From contig CAJOQZ010000295.1 in assembly GCA_905236585.1 (NCBI GenBank), positions 1 through 8,084 on the forward strand: a DNA stretch of 8,084 nucleotides. Reading direction: 5' to 3'. A program made the translations under genes and the position numbers. Numbering within the stretch: position 1 is the stretch's first letter; the number at the start of each line of letters is the position of its first letter. The notes beneath the pieces are model-generated. The model searched no databases and had not been told where the DNA came from. It saw only the letters and a list, made by a program, of their open reading frames with translations. This DNA is from an uncultured Lachnospiraceae bacterium (lineage in GTDB: Bacteria > Bacillota > Clostridia > Lachnospirales > Lachnospiraceae). Positions 1 to 6,193 of this stretch are shown here, in pieces.

Positions 1-8
1 ATGTTCTT

Positions 9-572
9 ATGTTTCGAAAATTTTATCCAAACGATTATATCTCGACGGTGCGGGACATTGATTTTGCAAAATTGTACGAACAGGGCTTTCGGGGGCTGAT
101 TTTTGACATTGACAACACGCTCGTCGAAAACAACGCTCCTGCGGACGCCGGTGTGCGTGCTTTTTTCAAAAGACTGCATTCCTACGGCTTCCGGATGGTT
201 CTGCTATCGAACAACAAGGAGCCGCGGGTGCAGAAATTCGCGGACGCGGTACAGGCGGACGGGTATTTTTTTAAGGCGGCGAAGCCTCTGACGTCCGGCT
301 ACCGCAAGGCGATGGAACTTATGGGGTCAAAGCCGAACAATTCGCTTTTTATCGGCGACCAGCTTTTTACCGACATCTGGGGCGGCAACCGCGCTGGCAT
401 AAGGACGGTCATGGTTCTTCCCGTGAAAAAATGGAACGAGGAGATACAGATCATCATCAAGCGCATTTTCGAGGATTTTGTGATGCTGTTTTATCGTCAT
501 TTTATCCGCCGCGGCGGCAGCGAGTGGCAGGTTCCGCTGATGATGAGCGGCAGGCGCGTTATAGAACTGTAA
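9..572 (+). CDS. yqeG: YqeG family HAD-IIIA phosphatase
   Basis: The 187-residue product is a haloacid dehalogenase phosphatase of the YqeG type, usually about 170-190 residues. Visible motifs: motif I DIDNT with nucleophile Asp33 and Asp35, motif II Ser67-Asn68 in LLSNN, motif III Lys92 in AAKP, and motif IV GDQLFTD with Asp117 and Asp122. All catalytic positions are present, so it should be an active Mg-dependent phosphatase in the cytoplasm; the physiological substrate of this family is not settled. The ATG at 9 gives the usual family N-terminus (MFRKFYPNDY). An ATG at position 1 is in another frame and may belong to an upstream gene. Lying upstream of efp fits Firmicute gene order, but repeat R1 and a fresh promoter separate the two, so they are probably separate transcripts. 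No intrinsic terminator with a T-tract follows the stop. Confidence 0.94.
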   Translation: MFRKFYPNDYISTVRDIDFAKLYEQGFRGLIFDIDNTLVENNAPADAGVRAFFKRLHSYGFRMVLLSNNKEPRVQKFADAVQADGYFFKAAKPLTSGYRKAMELMGSKPNNSLFIGDQLFTDIWGGNRAGIRTVMVLPVKKWNEEIQIIIKRIFEDFVMLFYRHFIRRGGSEWQVPLMMSGRRVIEL

Positions 573-593
573 TGGGGATTTTGTCGCGGAGAT

Positions 594-728
594 CAACTTT
601 TATGCAAAGAACAAACGCTTCTTCGTTTGAGGTAAAGGCGTTTTCGCCGTCGAACACGAAGAAACGTTTGATTTCAAGGCAAGATTTGATAAAAATTGAA
701 AATGAGTTTTCGTGGATTTTAGAAAAAA
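594..728 (+). repeat. Structured intergenic repeat, copy R1
   Basis: This stretch aligns with 1760-1880 (R2). The shared words, in order, are ATCAA, GAACAAACG, TGAGGT, AAGGC, GCCGTCGAACACG, GAAGAAACGTTTG, CAAGGCAAGA and GAT.AAAA. It is an inverted repeat: 612-626 pairs with 656-670 over 15 bp with one C-A mismatch, and a small hairpin GGCG-TTTT-CGCC sits inside at 637-648. It lies between yqeG and the efp promoter with the same orientation and relative position as R2 before the TelA operon. There is no coding potential with homologous content and no T-tract, so it is not a classic terminator. Best description: a small dispersed palindromic (MITE-like) or structured RNA element of unknown role. 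Confidence 0.7.
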
Positions 729-729
729 T

Positions 730-758
730 TTGCATTGCGCTGTATTATCGTGTATAAT
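730..758 (+). promoter_or_regulatory. Probable sigma-A promoter for efp
   Basis: A perfect -10 TATAAT (753-758) lies 17 bp downstream of a weak -35 TTGCAT (730-735). Transcription would begin near 765 and leave a leader of about 90 nt before the efp ATG at 855. The promoter abuts the right edge of repeat R1. Confidence 0.65.
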
Positions 759-854
759 ACTGGAAGTTTGTATCTGTTAAGAACAGCACGAAGCATTTTT
801 GATGCGTTTGTTGGAAGCCAGCAGACGCGGGACTATTATTGGGAGGACAGATTT

Positions 855-1412
855 ATGATTTCAGCCGGTGATTTTCGTAACGGCGTTACGATCGAATTAG
901 AGGATAACATTTTTCAGATTATTGAATTTCAGCATGTTAAGCCCGGCAAGGGCGCGGCGTTTGTGCGCACCAAGTTGAAGAACATCAAGAGCGGAGGCGT
1001 TGTGGAGAAGACGTTCCGTCCGACGGAGAAGTGCCCGACCGCACATATCGACCGTAAGGATATGCAGTATCTGTATAATGACGGCGACCTCTACTATTTC
1101 ATGGATGGTGAGACGTACGACCAGATTGCTCTTTCCACGAACGATATCGGGGACGCGCTGAAGTTTGTAAAAGAGAATGAAAGCGTGAAAGTCTGCTCGC
1201 ATAAAGGCAACGTTTTTGCGGTGGAGCCGCCGCTTTTCGTAGAATTGGAGATTACAGATACGGAGCCGGGATTCAAGGGCGATACGGCGACGGGCGCTAC
1301 GAAGCCCGCAACGGTGGAGACGGGCGCGTCCGTGAATGTTCCGCTGTTTGTCAATACCGGGGATGTGATTAAGATTGATACGCGTACCGGCGAGTATTTA
1401 TCGAGAGTTTAG
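855..1412 (+). CDS. efp: Translation elongation factor P
   Basis: EF-P binds the ribosome between the P and E sites and rescues stalling at consecutive prolines. The product from the ATG at 855 is 185 residues, the standard family length. It has the N-terminal KOW-like domain with loop HVKPGKGAAF (Lys32 at the tip, the position modified in Bacillus-type EF-P), and then the two OB-fold domains. The C-terminal segment contains GDVIKIDTRTGEYLSR, a family signature. The start is fixed by GGGAGGA at 841-847 and by the family N-terminus (MISAGDFRNG); a longer open frame from 735 would begin upstream of the -10 box and is not credible. No EF-P modification enzyme is encoded in the window. The GTG of the next gene lies 9 bp after the stop, so the two are co-transcribed and end at the terminator near 1700. 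Confidence 0.98.
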   Translation: MISAGDFRNGVTIELEDNIFQIIEFQHVKPGKGAAFVRTKLKNIKSGGVVEKTFRPTEKCPTAHIDRKDMQYLYNDGDLYYFMDGETYDQIALSTNDIGDALKFVKENESVKVCSHKGNVFAVEPPLFVELEITDTEPGFKGDTATGATKPATVETGASVNVPLFVNTGDVIKIDTRTGEYLSRV

Positions 1413-1421
1413 GAGTTTTTT

Positions 1422-1646
1422 GTGCAGTTCAAAGAAATACCGCTATCCGAATTGCTGAATAATCGCGAAGTATTCGAGATATTTGACGAAGAATTTCATA
1501 ACGCGACCTGGCTCGACGCCTCGGCGCTGCTCGGTTCGGAGAGTACGCTTGTCGATTTGTATGCGGACGGAATCGTTCCGGCATCCGTTCTCGACAAGAT
1601 CGTGGCGGCACTACAGTTGCGCTACCGCGGCGGTGTTTCGATATAG
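1422..1646 (+). CDS. Small protein of unknown function coupled to efp
   Basis: A 74-residue acidic, probably helical, soluble protein starting at GTG 1422. AGGAG at 1411-1415 overlaps the efp stop codon and lies 6 nt before the GTG, which strongly supports translation and coupling to EF-P. The sequence opens MQFKEIPLSELL, has an acidic stretch FEIFDEEFH, a WLDASALLG segment and a C-terminal helix ending LDKIVAALQLRY. There is no signal peptide, membrane segment, cysteine or recognisable catalytic motif. I do not recognise a family. The gene is followed 25 bp later by the operon terminator. It could be a small regulator or an adaptor; its only functional hint is genetic linkage to efp. Confidence 0.75.
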   Translation: MQFKEIPLSELLNNREVFEIFDEEFHNATWLDASALLGSESTLVDLYADGIVPASVLDKIVAALQLRYRGGVSI

Positions 1647-1670
1647 CCGGATTTTCTTTTCGGGTGATCT

Positions 1671-1705
1671 TCCCCTGCAAGCAGTATGTTTGCAGGGGAT
1701 TTTTT
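1671..1705 (+). terminator. Intrinsic terminator of the efp operon
   Basis: A perfect 10-bp stem, TCCCCTGCAA (1671-1680) with TTGCAGGGGA (1690-1699), encloses a 9-nt loop and is followed by a run of six T at 1700-1705. It ends the efp transcription unit and isolates the TelA cluster from it. Confidence 0.93.
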
Positions 1706-1778
1706 GTGTGTAACAACGAGGTATCGAACTGTAACGTTGGTTCGTTTTGGGACAGCACGGAAATCAATTTTTTCGTTG

Positions 1779-1792
1779 CGAACAAACGTTTC
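1779..1792 (+). promoter_or_regulatory. LexA (SOS box)-like site, left arm of R2
   Basis: CGAACAAACGTTTC matches every position of the Gram-positive LexA/DinR consensus CGAAC-RNRY-GTTYC. It lies about 105 bp upstream of the -35 box of the TelA operon, which is far for simple repression. It is also part of a repeat arm, so the match may be incidental. Confidence 0.4.
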
Positions 1793-1832
1793 TCCGTGTG
1801 AGGTTAAGGCATTCTTGCCGTCGAACACGGAA

Positions 1833-1846
1833 GAAACGTTTGTTCC
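1833..1846 (-). promoter_or_regulatory. LexA-like site, right arm of R2
   Basis: Read on the minus strand this is GGAACAAACGTTTC, 13 of 14 positions of the Gram-positive LexA consensus. It is the mirror of the site at 1779-1792 because both lie in the arms of the R2 palindrome, giving a paired arrangement 54 bp apart. Confidence 0.35.
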
Positions 1847-1897
1847 CAAGGCAAGACTGGATGAAAATGGATTTCCGTGCTGGGACTGACTACGGTG

Positions 1898-1927
1898 TTG
1901 TCATCTTTGCCGGGTTTGTGGTAGAAT
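1898..1927 (+). promoter_or_regulatory. Probable sigma-A promoter of the TelA operon
   Basis: TTGTCA (1898-1903) and TAGAAT (1922-1927) are separated by 18 bp, with a TG one base upstream of the -10 (extended -10). Predicted transcription start is near 1934, almost on the ATG at 1935, which would give a leaderless or near-leaderless first gene. The -10 also covers the alternative ATG at 1926. Confidence 0.55.
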
Positions 1928-1934
1928 GGTTGTT

Positions 1935-2660
1935 ATGAAAAATCGGTTCTTAAAAATTTTGGGTTTGAATCTTGCAATCATTCTGCTCGCGGTCTTCTGC
2001 TACTCCGAGGGTTTTTTGGGGCTGCGTCCGTCCGACGAATCAATCCTGCGTGCGGGAATGTCGATTTTTGTAGGGATTTCCGCTGTGTTTGCTTTTTTTT
2101 ACGGCAATTTCACCCTGTTAAAAGAGCCGTCGCATCCGCATTTTTCGTCGGAGAACCTGATCGATCTGTCGCAGGCGAGGGCGGTTCTTGCCTCTTATCA
2201 CGGCGGCAGATATTTCGGACGGATTGCCGATACGACAAGCGACCAGCTGCTGCGGCTGGAGCGGACCATGCAGCGGGCGAAGACGGCGGTCGGCGCCAAG
2301 TTTGAAAACGGCTCCATGAGTTACGACCGCTATGAATCGACGGTCAAGGCAGCGCAGGAGGCGGCTCTGCAGAACGTAATCGCCATGGCGAACCGGATGC
2401 AGATTTTCGACGAGAAAGATTATGCACGGTTAAAGAACTACCGGAATGACGATATCCCCGATGAGATTCAGGAAAAGCAGATCGCGCTGTATGATGATAA
2501 TCTAAGGCAGTTGGAAGCGGCGGTTTCAGCAAATGAGGAACTGATTTTAGCGCTCGACACCATGACCCTCGAACTGGCGAAGCCCGGCGAGGAGCAGACA
2601 ACCGATCCGCTGTTGGAAGAAATTCACCGCCTGACGGAACAGGTGAAAATGTATAGTTAA
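1935..2660 (+). CDS. Two-TM coiled-coil membrane protein, XpaC-like position
   Basis: The 241-residue product has two predicted membrane helices, about residues 8-23 and 37-57. A charged, alpha-helical cytoplasmic domain rich in Glu, Gln, Lys and Ala then runs to the C-terminus, with probable coiled coil at about 95-150 and 180-240. Its layout and place before VWA and telA genes resemble XpaC-type proteins (5-bromo-4-chloroindolyl phosphate hydrolysis family) that often accompany TelA. I cannot confirm the family by motif and give no symbol. Start: the ATG at 1935 is preferred because the upstream in-frame ATG at 1926 overlaps the predicted -10 box; neither has a convincing ribosome binding site. 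The gap to the next gene is 36 bp. It is probably a membrane scaffold or partner of the VWA and TelA proteins (inference). Confidence 0.85.
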   Translation: MKNRFLKILGLNLAIILLAVFCYSEGFLGLRPSDESILRAGMSIFVGISAVFAFFYGNFTLLKEPSHPHFSSENLIDLSQARAVLASYHGGRYFGRIADTTSDQLLRLERTMQRAKTAVGAKFENGSMSYDRYESTVKAAQEAALQNVIAMANRMQIFDEKDYARLKNYRNDDIPDEIQEKQIALYDDNLRQLEAAVSANEELILALDTMTLELAKPGEEQTTDPLLEEIHRLTEQVKMYS

Positions 2661-2678
2661 GGAACTTATTACAGTTCC
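2661..2678 (+). other. Small hairpin between first and second operon genes
   Basis: GGAACT and AGTTCC form a 6-bp stem around a 6-nt loop directly after the stop codon. No T-tract follows, so it is unlikely to terminate transcription. It could protect or separate transcript segments and lies just before the ribosome binding site of the next gene. Confidence 0.4.
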
Positions 2679-2696
2679 GACAAAGAGGTAGGACAA

Positions 2697-4382
2697 ATGA
2701 ACCAGAACAAACGCACTTTCGGAACCATTGGCGTGCTGGCGGTCGTCGTTTTGATCGCGATTTTCGGCGGATTGTTTTTATCGCGGAATATCGGGAAAAG
2801 TTCCAAGACGGTCAGCAGGGAAGCCGCGGAAAAATCATTGGAAAAAATGATCCGCCCCATCGAGCCGTTATCGGGAACGCCGACCAAGGGGACGGTGGAG
2901 TATACGGGCGAAGATACGACCTATGACGAACTGCCGGAATTGGATGATTCGTCGATCGCAGTGCAGCCGTCGACATCGAATTACGCAGAAATTTTCGCAT
3001 CTTCGGAAAAAACGGGCAGCGGACGCGACGGCTATCTGCGGGAAATGGCGGAGGATTTCAACAAGGCGCGTATCGAAGTGAACGGAGAGGCGGCATCCAT
3101 TCGGCTGCGGACGGTTTCTTCGGGGCAGCAGGTGGACTATGTTGTTTCGGGAAAATATGTTCCCGACGCGGTATCTCCGTCCAATGATCTTTTTATCCAG
3201 ATGATCGACGCGAAGGGAGCCGACATATCCTATGTTGCGGATTCCCTAGTGGGCAATTACGCGGGCATCGTGCTGTCGAAGAAGACATACAACAACATCA
3301 AGGAAGAGTACGGAGATGTTACCGTGCAGACAATCGGACAGGCGACGGCGGACGATTTTATCACCATGGGCTACACCAATCCGTTCACGTCTGCGGCGGG
3401 AATGAATTTTCTCGTTACGCTTTTGGATGCGTATGACAGCGGCAACATTTTATCGGACAAGGCGGTAGAGGGATTTACTTCGTTTCAGGCGAACGTGCCG
3501 TTCGTGTCCATGACGACCGGACAGATGCGCAGCGCTGCGGAACGCGGTACATTTGATGCCTTCGTTTCCGAGTATCAGACCTATCTGTCGGACAGTTCTC
3601 TGTTGCGGAACTATGAATTTGTGCCGTATGGATATGAGCATAACAATCCTCTGGTTTCCGTGACTTCGAATGAAAATAAAAACGCGATTTTACAATCGTT
3701 TGCTTCGTTTTGCGCGGCAAACGGCGCATCATTGGCAAAAGAGGACGGCTTCAACCAGACGCCGGACAATTACGTTCCGATGAAGACGGAGTATGACGGG
3801 AATGATCTGATTGCGGCGCAGAAACTTTACAAAGAGAATAAAGACGTCAACCCCATCGTCTGCGTATTCGTCGCGGATACGTCGGGCAGCATGGACGGGG
3901 AGCCTCTGAACAAATTAAAAGAATCCTTAATAAATTCGATGCAGTATATCAACGTTGATAACTATATCGGTTTGGTGAGTTATTCGGACGACGTGGTGAT
4001 CGAACTGCCGCTGGCGGAGTTTGACATGACCCAGCAGGCGTATTTCAAGGGAACGGTCGAAACGCTGCAGGCGAACGGCAATACGGCGACGTTCGACGCG
4101 GTCTGCGTCGCCATGGATATGGTGGAAAAGCAGCTTGCCGAGACGCCGGATGTAAAGCCGGTGGTATTCGTTTTAAGCGACGGGGAGACGAACCGCGGAT
4201 ACAGCCTGTCGGAGATTTCGGATGTGGTCGAGGGGCTTAAGATTCCGGTATATACGATCTGCTACAACGGCGACATCAGCGCGATGGAGGCTTTGTCAAA
4301 TATTAATGAAGGAGTTAACATCAATGCCGATACGGATGATGTAACATATCAGCTGCGGCAGTTGTTTAACGCGAATATGTAG
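2697..4382 (+). CDS. Membrane-anchored solute-binding-like + VWA domain protein
   Basis: A 561-residue protein. Residues 8-28 are one hydrophobic anchor; with no Cys lipobox, it is probably a signal anchor with the rest outside the cell. Residues about 100-360 look like an extracellular solute-binding fold (segments SSEKTGSGRDGY and MGYTNPFTSAAGMNFLVTLL). Residues about 388-555 are a von Willebrand A domain with a complete MIDAS: Asp394-Thr-Ser396-Gly-Ser398, Thr463 in GNTATFDA, and Asp495 in LSDGETN. It should bind a divalent metal and a ligand or partner protein. AGAGG at 2684-2688 fixes the ATG. Genes pairing VWA proteins with TelA belong to the stress-linked Ter/Tel group described from comparative genomics, but the ligand is unknown. 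The next gene is 84 bp downstream. Confidence 0.94.
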   Translation: MNQNKRTFGTIGVLAVVVLIAIFGGLFLSRNIGKSSKTVSREAAEKSLEKMIRPIEPLSGTPTKGTVEYTGEDTTYDELPELDDSSIAVQPSTSNYAEIFASSEKTGSGRDGYLREMAEDFNKARIEVNGEAASIRLRTVSSGQQVDYVVSGKYVPDAVSPSNDLFIQMIDAKGADISYVADSLVGNYAGIVLSKKTYNNIKEEYGDVTVQTIGQATADDFITMGYTNPFTSAAGMNFLVTLLDAYDSGNILSDKAVEGFTSFQANVPFVSMTTGQMRSAAERGTFDAFVSEYQTYLSDSSLLRNYEFVPYGYEHNNPLVSVTSNENKNAILQSFASFCAANGASLAKEDGFNQTPDNYVPMKTEYDGNDLIAAQKLYKENKDVNPIVCVFVADTSGSMDGEPLNKLKESLINSMQYINVDNYIGLVSYSDDVVIELPLAEFDMTQQAYFKGTVETLQANGNTATFDAVCVAMDMVEKQLAETPDVKPVVFVLSDGETNRGYSLSEISDVVEGLKIPVYTICYNGDISAMEALSNINEGVNINADTDDVTYQLRQLFNANM

Positions 4383-4440
4383 ACGCATTGCTCTGCGACG
4401 ACCGTAGCGAAGGGAAGATACGAGCGGCACTGAGCATTCC
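4383..4440 (+). repeat. Possible diverged copy of the 87-bp-period repeat
   Basis: The gap between the VWA gene and telA holds a GC-rich, non-coding stretch. Its words ACGA, GCGAAGGGA, GCGGCACTGAGCATTCCG align in order with ACGA, CGAAGTGA, CAGCACTGGCATCCG of the repeat at the cobU end (7946-7982). Identity is only partial, so common descent is tentative. TGCTC and GAGCA near the two ends can pair over 5 bp. Confidence 0.35.
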
Positions 4441-4466
4441 GTGTATTACAAGAGGAAAGGGAAATT

Positions 4467-5603
4467 ATGTCATCATTTAGTTTAGAACTTCCCACCGAAG
4501 AGGAAGTAAAAGAAGAAGTTAAGGCGGCGATCCTGCCGACTACAAAAGAGGAAGTCGTCATTGCGGACACGGCGGAGTCGAGGGCAAAGCAGATTATGGA
4601 CGTGGATTTGGATTCTTTCGAGCAGAGGAAAGAGTACACGGATGTGATCAACGCCTTCGGCGTCGAAGATATGAAGGCGGCTCGCAACAAAAACGCGATT
4701 TTGCAAAAGAGAGTCGGCTATTTTGAAAAGATCGGCGGGGAAAACGGAGAAGTCGCAAAGGGTCTCGAGGATTTAACGATCAAAATGCGCGATCTTGATC
4801 CGTCGGGGATTGATTTTGTCAAACACGGAGCACTCGGCAAGGTGTTCAATCCGGTACGGCGGTATTTTGAAAAATACAAGTCTGCGGACAGGGAGATTTC
4901 AGAGATCGTTGCATCCCTCGAAAAAGGGAAGAAGACCTTGCAGGAAGACAACGTCACGTTGGAGATCGAAGAGTCTGAAATGCGGGAAATGACGAAGAAG
5001 ATGCAGAAAAACATCGAACTCGGCATGAAACTGGACGACAGCCTTACTGCGGCGGTATCGAACGCGAAGGCGGACGGCGAAGATGAAGAGAAGATCCGTT
5101 TTGTGGAAGAAGAGATCCTGTTCCCATTGCGGCAGAGGATTGAAGATTTTCAGCAGATTCAGGTGGTGGATCAGCAGGGGATCGTCGCGATGGAGATCAT
5201 CCGCCGGAACAACCGCGAACTGATCCGTTCGGTGGAGCGGGCGCAGAATGTGACGGTGACGGCGCTTCGGACAGCGGTGACGGTAGCGGGAGCACTGTAT
5301 AATCAAAAAATCGTTTTAGAAAAAGTAAACGCGTTAAATGCCACGACAAACGCCATGATCGAGACGACGAGCCGGATGCTGCATGAGCAGGGTACGGAAG
5401 TGCAGCGGCAGGCGACGGAGGCGTCATTGTCGCCGGAAACGCTTCAGGCATCCTATAAGGAAACCATGGCGGCATTGGATGATCTGTCAAAATACCGCAG
5501 GGATGCGCTGCCGCGGATGCGGGCGACGATTGAGACGTTCCGGGATTTGGCGGAGCATGGGGAAGCGGAAATTGCTAAATTAGAGAAGAGTCCAAATTGG
5601 TAG
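4467..5603 (+). CDS. telA: TelA family toxic anion resistance protein
   Basis: A 378-residue protein of the TelA/KlaA family (Pfam PF05816, usual length about 350-400). Family features: an acidic N-terminus, a long helical middle with DLDPSGIDF near residues 108-116 and FNPVRRYFEKYKSAD soon after, and the hallmark C-terminal segment with LNATTNAMIETTSRML at about residues 290-305. It is predicted cytoplasmic, helical and without membrane segments. The family was named for tellurite resistance on plasmids, but chromosomal members are linked to general envelope or antibiotic stress; the biochemical activity is unknown. AGAGGAAAGG at 4451-4460 supports the ATG. It is the last gene of the three-gene operon. 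The hairpin pair at 5637-5842 lies beyond its stop codon. Confidence 0.95.
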   Translation: MSSFSLELPTEEEVKEEVKAAILPTTKEEVVIADTAESRAKQIMDVDLDSFEQRKEYTDVINAFGVEDMKAARNKNAILQKRVGYFEKIGGENGEVAKGLEDLTIKMRDLDPSGIDFVKHGALGKVFNPVRRYFEKYKSADREISEIVASLEKGKKTLQEDNVTLEIEESEMREMTKKMQKNIELGMKLDDSLTAAVSNAKADGEDEEKIRFVEEEILFPLRQRIEDFQQIQVVDQQGIVAMEIIRRNNRELIRSVERAQNVTVTALRTAVTVAGALYNQKIVLEKVNALNATTNAMIETTSRMLHEQGTEVQRQATEASLSPETLQASYKETMAALDDLSKYRRDALPRMRATIETFRDLAEHGEAEIAKLEKSPNW

Positions 5604-5636
5604 TAGATATGTGGGGACCGAGGTAAGTTGCCGTTC

Positions 5637-5726
5637 ACCAAAAATTTTTCTCTCACGGACGAGGATAACGTCCTTTGAGAGAAAAATCTTTTGGTTCACT
5701 GGCGTGAGGGAATACTTTAGCAAGTA
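5637..5726 (+). repeat. Tandem hairpin unit 1
   Basis: A 24-bp stem-loop: ACCAAAA (5637-5643) with TTTTGGT (5689-5695), ATTTTTCTCTCA (5644-5655) with 5676-5687, and GGACG (5657-5661) with CGTCC (5669-5673) around the loop AGGATAA. There is a bulged C at 5688 and a C/TT internal loop. It is followed by CACTGGCGTGAGG and a short hairpin TACTT-TAGC-AAGTA (5713-5726). GCCGTT precedes the stem in both units. Confidence 0.85.
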
Positions 5727-5735
5727 CCGCCGTTT

Positions 5736-5842
5736 GCCGGAAATCATATCTCTCACGGACGAGGATTACGTCCTTTGAGAGACATGATCTTCCGGCGCAC
5801 TGGCGCGAGGAATCATTACTGCTATGTATGTACGATAGTAGT
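5736..5842 (+). repeat. Tandem hairpin unit 2
   Basis: Same architecture as unit 1, offset by 100 bp in the conserved core: GCCGGAA (5736-5742) with TTCCGGC (5790-5796), ATCATATCTCTCA (5743-5755) with 5776-5788 (one A-C mismatch), and GGACG/CGTCC around AGGATTA. The bulged C (5789) and the C/TT internal loop are conserved. CACTGGCGCGAGG follows, then a hairpin of 8 bp including one G-T pair (5818-5825 with 5835-5842). Three outer A-T pairs of unit 1 are G-C here, so the arms changed together. Confidence 0.85.
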
Positions 5843-5926
5843 CGCCTTGGTGAGAAAATTTTCGATTTCGATAAAGTAAAGATTACCTGAACCTACCTCC
5901 CTTCGGGATATAAGTATTATCTTGTA

Positions 5927-6193
5927 TTAAGAAGTTTTTTCAGATGAGGATATAGCCGCAGACTTTAATCTTTCATTAATTATCCCGTAGTGCTCCCTTA
6001 TATGCGGATAACTACACCCAATACAAGACTTGATACCGCCCTTTGTTATTGTAAAATTCCCCCCGCAGTTTTCTCCGAGAAAATACAGCGGACAATAACA
6101 GAACAGACAGTTGCAGTTCCCTTCGGACAGTCCTTCATGGCAGGGGAAATATTTGCAGTCGTGGTTTTCAAAATAAGAATGATCGTAACGCAT
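5927..6193 (-). CDS. Cysteine-rich small domain protein (PF04071-like)
   Basis: An 88-residue minus-strand product with nine cysteines (13, 18, 27, 29, 32, 34, 43, 57, 60). The pattern is CKYFPCHEG, then NCLFCYCPLY, CGGNF, GIKSCIGCSYPH and REHYG. This matches the cysteine-rich small domain family (Pfam PF04071), found alone or near cobalamin biosynthesis genes in Firmicutes, so it probably binds metal or an Fe-S cluster. Function is not established. The ATG at 6193 has no strong ribosome binding site. Only 28 bp separate it from the divergent rnhA-like gene, so the two share a regulatory region. Its neighbour-but-one cobU supports the cobalamin link. Confidence 0.85.
   Translation of the reverse strand: MRYDHSYFENHDCKYFPCHEGLSEGNCNCLFCYCPLYFLGENCGGNFTITKGGIKSCIGCSYPHIREHYGIINERLKSAAISSSEKTS

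Larger units (their letters stand above)
1749..1886 (+). repeat. Structured intergenic repeat, copy R2 (nested palindromes)
   Basis: Second copy of the R1 family, with better-preserved symmetry. The outer stem is 13 perfect bp: 1753-1765 (CAGCACGGAAATC) with 1870-1882. The inner stem pairs 1780-1799 with 1825-1845 over 20 bp with one bulged T. The centre carries GGC/GCC. In both copies the inner stem is the best conserved part. The element lies between the efp terminator and the promoter of the TelA operon, 12 bp before the -35 box. It does not look protein-coding. It could act as a folded RNA, a protein-binding cruciform, or simply be a small non-autonomous mobile element. Confidence 0.75.
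5604..5926. other. Convergent intergenic region with structured repeats
   Basis: This is the 323-bp space between telA (rightward) and the cysteine-rich gene (leftward). It contains the tandem hairpin units at 5637-5842. The remainder, 5843-5926, is AT-rich; I see only a short GAAAATTTTC palindrome and TCCC-TTC-GGGA. No convincing intrinsic terminator with a T-tract is visible for either flanking gene, and no coding frame of interest. Confidence 0.7.

Noticed and set aside
431..757. A 108-codon plus-strand open frame overlapping yqeG and R1
   Set aside because: It overlaps the well-supported yqeG in another frame and then runs through the structured repeat; no homologous features are visible.
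735..854. N-terminal extension of EF-P from an ATG-like start at 735
   Set aside because: It would start upstream of the TATAAT box. The family N-terminus and the GGGAGGA site both point to 855.
5637..5842. CRISPR array or retron RNA
   Set aside because: There are only two units of about 100 bp with paired arms rather than repeat-spacer structure, and no cas genes or reverse transcriptase nearby.
5930..5940. T-tract at 5935-5940 as a plus-strand terminator
   Set aside because: No stable stem precedes it, and it lies within the C-terminal codons of the minus-strand cysteine-rich gene.
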